Shown: positions 1-5,712 of the stretch, piece by piece
How positions within the stretch are numbered: position 1 is the first letter of the stretch
How the letters are laid out: the number at the start of each line of letters is the position of its first letter
From: Actinomycetes bacterium
GTDB lineage: Bacteria > Actinomycetota > Actinomycetes > Streptosporangiales > Streptosporangiaceae
Direction of reading: 5' to 3'
NCBI GenBank assembly: GCA_023425615.1
Contig: JAFACJ010000010.1
Coordinates: forward strand, 1 to 10,412
DNA: 10,412 nucleotides
Program-made: the position numbers and the translations under genes
The notes under the pieces: model-generated
Seen by the model: the letters and a program-made list of their open reading frames with translations, nothing else
Databases searched by the model: none
Told to the model about the DNA's origin: nothing

Positions 1-2
1 AG

Positions 3-923
3 ATCGCCCGCGCCGAGGTGCACTACCCCATCATCACGCTCAACTCCGTCGCGCCGACCATCATCGAGTACGGCACCGACGAGCAGAAGGCGTTCTTCCT
101 GCCCAAGATCCTGGCCGGAGAGTGCCACTTCGCGATCGGCTACTCAGAGCCGGGCGCCGGCACCGACCTCGCCTCCCTGCGCACCAGCGCGGTGCTGGAC
201 GGCGACCACTACGTGGTGAACGGCCAGAAGATCTTCACTTCGGGCGGCCACTACTCCGACTACATCTGGCTGGCGGCCCGCACGTCCGACCAGGGCGCCA
301 AGCACAAGGGCATCACGATGCTCATCGTGGACTGCAAGGACCCCGGCTACTCCTGGACGCCCATCGTCACCATGGACGGGAGGCACCACACCAACGCCTC
401 CTACTACCAGGACATCCACGTCCCGGTGGAGAACGTCATCGGCGAGGTAGACAAGGGCTGGAACCTCATCGTCAACCAGCTCAACCACGAGCGCGTCACC
501 CTCGGCCCCGCCGGGAACATCGCCCACCGGTTCGAGAGGTTCGCCGCCTGGGCCCGCCGCACCGGCGCCATCGACAAGCCCGACGTGGCACGCGCCCTCG
601 GCCAGACGTACGCGTTCCTGCGGGTGAACGAGCTCCTCAACTGGCAGGTAGCCGCCAACGCCGCCCTGGGCTGGCTGGGGGCCGCCGACGCCTCGGCCAC
701 CAAGATCTACGGCTCGGAGCGGATGCAGGACGTCGGCCGCATCATCGGTGACGTCCTGGCCCGCTACGGCGACCCCGGCGACCCCGAGACCGCCGCCTAC
801 ATGGACCTCCTCGACCACGGTGTGAAGGGCGCGGTCGTGCTGACGTTCGGCGGCGGTGTCAACGAGATCCAGCGCGAGCTCATCGCGATGCTCGGCCTCG
901 GCCTGCCCCGCGCCCCGCGCTAG
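3..923 (+). CDS. Acyl-CoA dehydrogenase, ChsE2/FadE29-like (5' partial)
   Basis: FAD-dependent acyl-CoA dehydrogenase, catalysing alpha,beta-dehydrogenation of an acyl-CoA thioester in the cytoplasm. The reading frame is open from base 3, so the true start lies upstream. The GTG at 18 is internal: the residues before it continue the family sequence, and about 80 residues of a normal 380-390 are missing. The visible 306 residues carry the family signature (FAIGYSEPGAGTDLASLRT, about residues 43-61 of the visible part), the middle beta-domain with VNGQKIFTSGG and KGITMLIVD, and the C-terminal FGGGVNEIQRELIA motif, so the 3' end is complete. The wording of the middle region (KDPGYSWTP, HHTNASYY, NHERVTLGPAG) recalls mycobacterial FadE29/ChsE2 of cholesterol side-chain degradation; this is from memory, not an alignment. 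ChsE enzymes are heterotetramers, so a ChsE1/FadE28-like partner gene is expected nearby, probably upstream of the window. I could not locate the catalytic base with confidence. A 12-base gap separates it from the next gene. Confidence 0.9.
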   Translation: MARAEVHYPIITLNSVAPTIIEYGTDEQKAFFLPKILAGECHFAIGYSEPGAGTDLASLRTSAVLDGDHYVVNGQKIFTSGGHYSDYIWLAARTSDQGAKHKGITMLIVDCKDPGYSWTPIVTMDGRHHTNASYYQDIHVPVENVIGEVDKGWNLIVNQLNHERVTLGPAGNIAHRFERFAAWARRTGAIDKPDVARALGQTYAFLRVNELLNWQVAANAALGWLGAADASATKIYGSERMQDVGRIIGDVLARYGDPGDPETAAYMDLLDHGVKGAVVLTFGGGVNEIQRELIAMLGLGLPRAPR

Positions 924-935
924 GAGGAGAGACGC

Positions 936-2189
936 ATGCATGAGGAACTGATGGGGGTCTCCGAACGCCTCGTCGCGCTGGGTGAGCAGCCCGCCATCGA
1001 GCCGCCGGACGCGGTGAACCCGGCGATGATCCGCAACTGGAAGCAGGCGCTCGGCGACACCCGGGACTGGGGTGACGAGGCGCCGCCTGCGATGGCCCAG
1101 GTGTGGTCGATGCAGGGTCTGGTGGCGGCGAAGGCGGGTTCCGCGGCCGACGAGGTCCTGCAGATGCTCAACGCCAACGGCTACACGGGCGTGGTGGCGA
1201 CCAACTGCGAGCACGTGTACGACCGTCCGATACGCCTCGGAGAGCGGCTGCGTTCGAAGATGCGTTTCGGCGGTGTCGTCGGGCCGAAGAAGACCGGGAT
1301 GGGGGAGGGCTACTTCGTCACCTGGTACCAGAGCTGGTACGTGGGGGACGAACGCGTCGCCGAGATGCTCTTCCGGGTGCTGAAGTTCCAGCCCGTCAAG
1401 CGCCGTCCCAAGGGCAAGCCGACCCTTCCGGCGGTCGGCCTGGACACCGAGTTCTACTGGGAGGGTGCCCGTCAGGGCGAGCTGCGCATCCAGAAGTGCG
1501 GTGAGTGCGGCACGCTACGGCATCCGCCTGGGCCGATGTGTCCGCACTGCCACGCCACGAAACGGGACTACGCGGTGGCCTCCGGGCGGGGCACCGTGTA
1601 CAGCTATGTCGTCCACCACCATCCGCCGGTCCCCGGACGGACGCCGCCTTACGTCGTGGCGCTGGTGGAATTGGAGGAAGGGCCGCGTGTTCTCGGCAAC
1701 CTCCTGGACATCGCGCCGGAGGACGTGACCGTCGGAATGCCGGTGGAGCTGACGTTCCAGAAGCTCGATGACGAGGTCACGCTGCCGCAGTGGCGTCCGG
1801 CGGGAGCCCCCGTGCCGGAGCCGAAGCCGGTACGGGAGGTCCGCAGCGACTGGCCGGCGCTGGAACTTCCGCTGACGCCGACGTTCATCATCGCCACGGC
1901 CCTGGCGACGCGGGATTTCACGCCCGTCCACCATGACGTCGCGCTGGCCCGCGCGCAGGGTTCCAAGGACATCTTCCTCAACATCCTCACGACGATGGGC
2001 CTGGTCCAGCGGTACGTCATGGAGAACAACCCGGACGCCGTCCTGGCGGGGATGAAGGTGAAGCTGGGAGCACCCGCCTACGCCGGTGACACCCTCACCT
2101 TCACCGGGACGCGGGACGGCGACACGATCGAAGTGCTCGGGACGGTCAGTCTCGGCGACCATGTGAAGGCGACGGTGACTCTGCGATGA
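936..2189 (+). CDS. Fused MaoC-like / DUF35 zinc-ribbon-OB / MaoC hydratase (ChsH2-ChsH1 fusion)
   Basis: Predicted enoyl-CoA hydratase that also carries the partner domain of an Ltp2-type aldolase. Three parts are visible in 417 residues. Residues 1-155 are an N-terminal MaoC/FAS1-dehydratase-like hot-dog domain. Residues about 175-285 are DUF35: a zinc ribbon with C188-x2-C191 and C202-x2-C205, then an OB-fold (GTVYSYVVHHHPPVPG, GPRVLGNL). Residues about 305-417 are a second MaoC domain with the D327-x4-H332 hydratase motif (TRDFTPVHHD). In mycobacteria ChsH2 (MaoC-like plus DUF35, about 320 aa) and ChsH1 (about 130 aa, with the catalytic Asp/His) are separate genes forming one hydratase; this protein looks like the two joined head to tail. 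The N-terminal domain shows no Asp-x4-His motif, fitting a non-catalytic ChsH2 half. Start ATG 936 has AGGAGG at 922-927, 8 bases upstream, overlapping the previous stop. The stop overlaps the next start as ATGA, so translation is probably coupled. Confidence 0.88.
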   Translation: MHEELMGVSERLVALGEQPAIEPPDAVNPAMIRNWKQALGDTRDWGDEAPPAMAQVWSMQGLVAAKAGSAADEVLQMLNANGYTGVVATNCEHVYDRPIRLGERLRSKMRFGGVVGPKKTGMGEGYFVTWYQSWYVGDERVAEMLFRVLKFQPVKRRPKGKPTLPAVGLDTEFYWEGARQGELRIQKCGECGTLRHPPGPMCPHCHATKRDYAVASGRGTVYSYVVHHHPPVPGRTPPYVVALVELEEGPRVLGNLLDIAPEDVTVGMPVELTFQKLDDEVTLPQWRPAGAPVPEPKPVREVRSDWPALELPLTPTFIIATALATRDFTPVHHDVALARAQGSKDIFLNILTTMGLVQRYVMENNPDAVLAGMKVKLGAPAYAGDTLTFTGTRDGDTIEVLGTVSLGDHVKATVTLR

Positions 2190-3355
2190 CTCTCTCCGGC
2201 AAAGCCGCCATCGTCGGTATCGGCGCGACGGAGTTCTCCAAGGAGTCGGGCCGTTCGGAACTGCAACTGGCCTCCGAGGCGTGTCTGGCGGCCATCCGTG
2301 ACGCGGGTCTGAAGCCGTCGGACGTGGACGGTCTCGTCACCTTCACGGCGGACGTCAACACCGAGATCGCCGTCGCACGGGAGTTGGGGATCGGTGAGCT
2401 GACGTTCTTCTCCCGCGTCGAGTACGGAGGCGGTGCGGCGTGCGGCACCGTCGCCCACGCCGCGATGGCCGTCGCCACCGGCCAGGCGGAGACGGTCGTG
2501 TGTTACCGCGCCTTCAACGAGCGTTCGGGGCACCGTTTCGGCCAGGCCAACGCCTCCACCCGGGGCGCCACGCCTCAGGGCCTGGAGTTCTCCTGGCATC
2601 TGCCCTACGGCTTCGCCACCCCCGCCGCGTGGGTCGCGATGTACGCGCGCCGCTACATGCACGCCTACGGTGTGACGAGTGAGGACTTCGGGCGGGTGGC
2701 CGTGGCGATGCGCCGTCATGCCGCCACCAACCCCGCCGCCTGGTTCTACGAGCGGCCCATCACGCTGGAGGAGCACCAGTCGTCGCGCTGGATCGTGGAT
2801 CCTCTGCATCTGCTGGACTGCTGCCAGGAGTCAGACGGCGGTGTGGCGCTGGTCGTGACGTCGGCCGAACGCGCCCGCGACCTGCCCCACACCCCGGCCG
2901 TCATCGCGGCGGCGGCCCAGGGGAGCGCCGCCGACCAGTACATGATGTTCAGCTACTACGGCGACACGGATCTGACGGATCTGCCCGCGATGGGCGTCGT
3001 CGGTTCGCAGTTGTGGAAGCAGTCGGGGCTGGGGCCGCAGGACGTCCAGACGGCCATCCTCTACGACCACTTCACGCCCTTCGTGCTCGTCCAGCTGGAG
3101 GAGCTGGGCTTCTGCCCCCGCGGCGAGGCGCGTCATTACATCGCCGACGGCGGTATCGAGCTGGACGGCCGCCTGCCGGTCAACCCGCACGGCGGCCAGC
3201 TCGGCGAGGCGTACATCCACGGCATGAACGGCATCACCGAGGCCGTCCGCCAGATCCGCGGCACGGCCGTGAACCAGGTGGCGGACGTCTCCAGCGTCCT
3301 GGTGACGGCCGGTACCGGCGTCCCCACCAGCGGCCTCGTCCTCACCGGGGCCTAG
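2186..3355 (+). CDS. Ltp2-like thiolase-fold protein (side-chain retro-aldolase)
   Basis: A 389-residue thiolase-superfamily protein of the lipid-transfer/SCP-x thiolase branch, close in length to mycobacterial Ltp2 (386 aa). Ltp2, bound to the DUF35 domain of ChsH2, performs the retro-aldol cleavage that releases propionyl-CoA and the 17-keto steroid core after the C22 acyl-CoA intermediate has been dehydrogenated and hydrated. Visible features: the N-terminal KAAIVGIGATEFSK strand, GGGAACGTVAHAAMAVATG (residues 81-99) of the thiolase core, a glycine-rich GATPQG segment, LYDHFTP (292-298), and NPHGGQLGEAYIHGMNG (333-349), the C-terminal thiolase HGG region. Y293 and Y343 sit where I recall catalytic tyrosines of Ltp2 aldolases (about 294 and 344); alignment is required. 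The ATG overlaps the stop of the hydratase-DUF35 gene by four bases, as expected for subunits of one complex. A plain beta-ketothiolase or lipid carrier is possible, but the neighbouring DUF35 and MaoC domains favour the aldolase role. Confidence 0.85.
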   Translation: MTLSGKAAIVGIGATEFSKESGRSELQLASEACLAAIRDAGLKPSDVDGLVTFTADVNTEIAVARELGIGELTFFSRVEYGGGAACGTVAHAAMAVATGQAETVVCYRAFNERSGHRFGQANASTRGATPQGLEFSWHLPYGFATPAAWVAMYARRYMHAYGVTSEDFGRVAVAMRRHAATNPAAWFYERPITLEEHQSSRWIVDPLHLLDCCQESDGGVALVVTSAERARDLPHTPAVIAAAAQGSAADQYMMFSYYGDTDLTDLPAMGVVGSQLWKQSGLGPQDVQTAILYDHFTPFVLVQLEELGFCPRGEARHYIADGGIELDGRLPVNPHGGQLGEAYIHGMNGITEAVRQIRGTAVNQVADVSSVLVTAGTGVPTSGLVLTGA

Positions 3356-3364
3356 GAGCGGCTA

Positions 3365-3389
3365 CGGCAGGCGCGGGCCGCGCCTGCCG
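3365..3389. terminator. Perfect 11-bp hairpin between convergent genes
   Basis: CGGCAGGCGCG (3365-3375) pairs perfectly with CGCGCCTGCCG (3379-3389) around a three-base loop. It lies 9 bases after the thiolase stop and 1 base before the stop codon of the convergent small gene. There is no U-tract, as is common in high-GC actinomycetes. It probably acts in both directions. Confidence 0.75.
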
Positions 3390-3390
3390 G

Positions 3391-3540
3391 TCAGCCGTAC
3401 CACTTGACGGCCCAGTCCTTGTCGAGCTGCTGCTGGTCGGGGAGCAGTTCGGGGCGTTCGAGGACGGGTTGTGCCGCCGTCGTGTCCGCCAGCCGGATCG
3501 GCTCGGGGAGTCTCTTCCAGCGCTCTGCGTCGTCGCTCAT
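3391..3540 (-). CDS. Small hypothetical protein (49 aa)
   Basis: Unrecognised small soluble protein beginning MSDDAERWKRLPEPIRL. It is charged and rich in Asp, Glu, Gln and Arg, ends DKDWAVKWYG, and has no membrane segment, Cys pair or signal peptide. The central region (VLERPELLPDQQQLDKDW) could form one helix. The frame extends 16 codons further upstream, but the ATG at 3540 is preferred: the extension (arginine/histidine-rich) looks non-coding and would run toward the divergent promoter region. Ribosome-binding signal is weak (GGA a few bases upstream). Support comes from codon-like composition, a clean fit between the terminator hairpin and a divergent promoter region, and a sensible amino-acid make-up. 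No function can be assigned. Confidence 0.55.
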   Translation of the reverse strand: MSDDAERWKRLPEPIRLADTTAAQPVLERPELLPDQQQLDKDWAVKWYG

Positions 3541-3572
3541 GTGTCCATGATGCCGCGAAAAAGAGGGATGAG

Positions 3573-3598
3573 CGGTTCGCCGTATCACCGGTTATTGT
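3573..3598 (+). promoter_or_regulatory. Candidate leaderless promoter for the membrane-protein gene
   Basis: TATTGT at 3593-3598 fits the actinobacterial -10 consensus TANNNT and ends six bases before the GTG start at 3605, so transcription would begin at or next to the start codon. No Shine-Dalgarno sequence precedes that GTG, which agrees with a leaderless message. The -35 region (around 3573-3578) is poor. This is a pattern match only. Confidence 0.4.
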
Positions 3599-3604
3599 TG
3601 GATT

Positions 3605-4384
3605 GTGCATTCCACTAATGAGCGGGTGGTCCACGCGCTGCGGGACCGGGGACGTGATCTGGCGGTGGAGACCTGGGCCGCCGACGGGAAGCAGCATGCC
3701 CGCCTCCTCCGCGACGGGGAGGCGGTCGAGGAGAAGGCGGTCGGCGCCCTGGAGGAGGCCAAGTTCGACCTCGGGACGGTGGAGGAGGAAGGGGAGTCCA
3801 TCCGGCAGCGGGTGCGGGTGAAGTTCCGCTGGAAGGGCAAGGTGCGCGGCTGCGACCTGGTGGAGGTCCCGGAGGGCGAGCGACCCCGGCGGCCCGCCGT
3901 GACGCCGTTCGTGCCACCGGCGGGGACGAGGGCCCGCAGGAAGTACGAGCTCCGGGAGAGGTATCCGAGGCTCTACGCGATGCGGCACGTCGCGGCCGAG
4001 GCCATGGCCATCGTCGTCGGCTTCCTGGGGATCAGCGCACTGCTCTCGGCCCTCCTCGGACGGCTGCTGCCGGGCATCGACTGGTCATGGCTGCCCGGCC
4101 TCCCCGATCTGCCGCGGCCACCGGAATGGCTGCGCTACCTGACCCCCCACTACTGGATCAAGAAGCTGCTGCCCGACGACCCGTTCGGCTGGCTGCCCGG
4201 CCTGCCCGATCTCCCCGATCTGCCGGACGTGGATCTTCCCTGGCTCAAGTACGTCCTCCCCCTCCTCTTCGCCCTGGGCATCGCGCTGAAGGAGATCGAC
4301 CGCCGCCGCAAGCGCGAGGAGCGGGAACGGCGTTTCGACGAGGCGGGGGAAGGGGGTGAGCAGGCCGGACACCGGGGAGATTAG
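3605..4384 (+). CDS. Two-helix membrane protein with LPGLPDLP repeats
   Basis: Unrecognised 259-residue protein. Residues 1-125 are hydrophilic and charged, with a beta-rich stretch (LAVETWAADGKQHARLL, RVRVKFRWKGKVRGCDLVEV) and a proline/arginine linker at 92-112. A strong transmembrane helix covers about 128-156 and a second, shorter one about 213-229. Between them lie two copies of WLPGLPDLP (162-170 and 196-204), the second extended by DLPDV, plus aromatic PHYWIKKLLP. Residues 230-259 are a very basic, then acidic, cytoplasmic tail (DRRRKREERERR). Positive residues flank both helices, suggesting that N and C termini face the cytoplasm and the LPGLPDLP loop faces outward. The start is GTG; an ATG at 3618 is out of frame. 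The stop lies one base before the preferred start of the TetR gene, so the two are probably co-transcribed. Function unknown. Confidence 0.75.
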   Translation: MHSTNERVVHALRDRGRDLAVETWAADGKQHARLLRDGEAVEEKAVGALEEAKFDLGTVEEEGESIRQRVRVKFRWKGKVRGCDLVEVPEGERPRRPAVTPFVPPAGTRARRKYELRERYPRLYAMRHVAAEAMAIVVGFLGISALLSALLGRLLPGIDWSWLPGLPDLPRPPEWLRYLTPHYWIKKLLPDDPFGWLPGLPDLPDLPDVDLPWLKYVLPLLFALGIALKEIDRRRKREERERRFDEAGEGGEQAGHRGD

Positions 4385-4385
4385 A

Positions 4386-4991
4386 GTGAGCCCGATGCGC
4401 ACCGTTGATCCTGCCAAGCACGCCGCACGCCGCCGGCAGATCCTCGACGCCGCCGCCGGGGTCTTCGCCGCCAGGGGCTTCGACGCGACCACCGTCGCCG
4501 AGATCTGCAAGGCGGCCTCGACCGGCTCGGGCACGCTCTTCCACTACTTCTCCGACAAGGCCGCGGTCTTCCGGGCGATCTTCGAGGACGACCACGAGCA
4601 CTTCCTCACCGAGCTCGCCGCCATCGACACCGCGGACCCGGCCGAGGAGTTCTGGAAGATCGTCGACCTCATCTCCCGCGACGCCGCCGACCCCGCCTCC
4701 GGCGGCCTGGTCATCGCGATGCTCGCCCGCCTCCCCCAGGACCCGGACCTGGTCGCCGTCCTCCTGGCGGGCGACGAGGCCGCCATCACCCGCCTCACCG
4801 GCGCCATCACCCGCCTCCAGCGCCGGGGCGAGGCCGACCCGTCCCTCCCGGCCGAGCACGCCGCCCGCTGGGTGTCCTCCATCGTCGACGGCCTCTACCT
4901 GCGCTGCGGCGACCCCGGCTTCGACCCGGAGACGGAACTGCGCACCCTGCGCCTCGTCCTGAGCCGCTTCCTGTTCCACGACGCGTCATGA
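4386..4991 (+). CDS. TetR/AcrR family transcriptional regulator
   Basis: A 201-residue one-component repressor. The N-terminal DNA-binding domain is typical: RRRQILDAAAGVFAARGFDA (helix 1 and turn), TTVAEICKAASTGSGTLFHYF (helix-turn-helix, about 35-55), then SDKAAVFRAIFEDD. The C-terminal 140 residues are the variable all-helical ligand/dimer domain, with many Leu and Ala and no recognisable ligand signature. Start choice: GTG 4386 has GGGGAG at 4374-4379 with six bases between, and begins MSPMRTVDPAK. A GTG at 4356 in the same frame also has purines upstream and would overlap the previous gene by 29 bases, adding ten residues; ATG 4395 is a third option. Target and ligand are unknown. Its placement one base after the membrane-protein gene suggests it controls its own operon or a nearby gene. 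Confidence 0.88.
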   Translation: MSPMRTVDPAKHAARRRQILDAAAGVFAARGFDATTVAEICKAASTGSGTLFHYFSDKAAVFRAIFEDDHEHFLTELAAIDTADPAEEFWKIVDLISRDAADPASGGLVIAMLARLPQDPDLVAVLLAGDEAAITRLTGAITRLQRRGEADPSLPAEHAARWVSSIVDGLYLRCGDPGFDPETELRTLRLVLSRFLFHDAS

Positions 4992-5054
4992 GCCAGGCTC
5001 GGACGTCGGCGCGACCGGGAACCGTCACCGCCGCCTTCGTCAGGCGTTTCCTCG

Positions 5055-5612
5055 TCAAGCGGGATAGACATATCCCTCGATGCGTACGAACTTGTAGCCC
5101 GCCTCGTGGGCGGATCTGATGCCTTTCCGGGTCGCGGTGGTGAAGTTGTCCTGTCTCGCTTGACTCCAGTACAGATACAGCGGAACGGTGCCGCGCACCC
5201 GCCTGGGATAGATGTAACTTTCGGTGCGTACGAACTTGTAGCCCGCCTCGTGGGCGGATCTGATGCCCTCTCGGGTCGCGGTGGTGAAGTTGTCACCCCT
5301 TTCGCTGCTCCAGTACAGGTACAGGGGAACGGTGCCGCGTACCCGGTTCTTATGGCCGAAACCCTCGGTTCGGACGTAGCGGTAACCGGCGGCCTTGGCG
5401 TCGGAGTTGCCGGCCGTGGAGCCCGAGGTGAAATTGTCGCCTCTCTGTGGGCCCCACCAGAGTCTTAGCGCATCATTTCCCTTTTTCTCGGGTTCGACGG
5501 GCTTGTTACTGGGGGGAGGAGGGGAGGGCGTTGTGTCGGCGGCGGCTGATCCGGTGGGCACCAGGAGGCTCAGGAGAAAAGCCGAAGCGGCGAGTGACCC
5601 GACTTTTTTCAT
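5055..5612 (-). CDS. Secreted protein of three 48-residue repeats
   Basis: A 185-residue exported protein. Residues 1-25 are a Sec signal peptide (MKK, hydrophobic core AASAFLLSLLV, likely cleavage after the AAA at 23-25). A short Pro/Ser/Lys linker (26-46) follows, then three repeats with a 48-residue period, each with the pattern LYLYW-(S/G)-x-x-R-x-DNFT(T)AT...AGYKFVRTE-(G/S)Y. The first copy is the most diverged (LRLWWGPQRGDNFTSGST); copies two and three are almost identical. The pattern resembles short beta-rich repeats found in secreted bacterial proteins (DUF5648-like, often beside hydrolase or lectin domains); this is by resemblance only. No catalytic residues stand out, so a binding role outside the cell is inferred. 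The ATG at 5612 gives a standard signal peptide and has GGAGAG about ten bases upstream; an in-frame TTG at 5633 is less likely. It lies downstream of, and in the same direction as, the damaged kinase gene. Confidence 0.82.
   Translation of the reverse strand: MKKVGSLAASAFLLSLLVPTGSAAADTTPSPPPPSNKPVEPEKKGNDALRLWWGPQRGDNFTSGSTAGNSDAKAAGYRYVRTEGFGHKNRVRGTVPLYLYWSSERGDNFTTATREGIRSAHEAGYKFVRTESYIYPRRVRGTVPLYLYWSQARQDNFTTATRKGIRSAHEAGYKFVRIEGYVYPA
5081..5438 (-). repeat. 144-bp tandem coding repeats
   Basis: Bases 5081-5150 and 5225-5294 match at 67 of 70 positions with an offset of exactly 144 bases (48 codons). Similarity continues on the far side through the stretch encoding RGTVPLYLYW. A third unit starting at 5369, again offset by 144, is clearly diverged (shared VRTEG and DNFT codons only). 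The near identity of the first two, including silent positions, indicates a recent duplication or gene conversion within the secreted-protein gene. Confidence 0.85.
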
Positions 5613-5644
5613 GGATGAGATTCTCTCCGTCAAGCCTGCTTTGC

Positions 5645-5670
5645 CAAACCGAAATAAACATCTCGGTTTG
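5645..5670. promoter_or_regulatory. 8-bp inverted repeat upstream of the secreted-protein gene
   Basis: CAAACCGA (5645-5652) and TCGGTTTG (5663-5670) form a perfect inverted repeat with a ten-base, A/T-rich spacer. It lies 33-58 bases upstream of the ATG at 5612, in an island of lower G+C than the surroundings. No T-run follows on either strand, so an operator for a dimeric regulator fits better than a terminator. No regulator can be named. Confidence 0.35.
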
Positions 5671-5687
5671 ATTGCGGTCTTGCCCGC

Positions 5688-5712
5688 ACCCGGCTTCCGG
5701 CAGGGGCCGGGT
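5688..5712 (-). terminator. GC-rich hairpin at the end of the kinase gene
   Basis: ACCCGGC (5688-5694) pairs with GCCGGGT (5706-5712) around an 11-base loop. The stem begins at the stop codon of the kinase reading frame. It has no U-tract. It could end the kinase transcript before the secreted-protein gene, but chance is possible in such GC-rich sequence. Confidence 0.35.

Noticed and set aside
144..1214. Long open frame on the minus strand (356 codons)
   Set aside because: It is antisense to the acyl-CoA dehydrogenase and hydratase genes, rich in Val/Gly/Arg/His as expected from reversed GC-rich codons, and spans the boundary of two clear genes.
2078..2809. Minus-strand open frame of 243 codons
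   Set aside because: Antisense to the Ltp2-like and hydratase genes; no family motif and an arginine/glycine-rich shadow composition.
4992..5054. Terminator between the first TetR gene and the secreted-protein gene
   Set aside because: Only 4-bp GC stems (CGCC...GGCG) can be drawn; not better than chance at this base composition.
5081..5438. Regular repeats considered as a CRISPR array
   Set aside because: The repeats are 144 bases apart, in phase with codons, and encode the secreted-protein domain; there are no short repeats with unrelated spacers and no cas genes.
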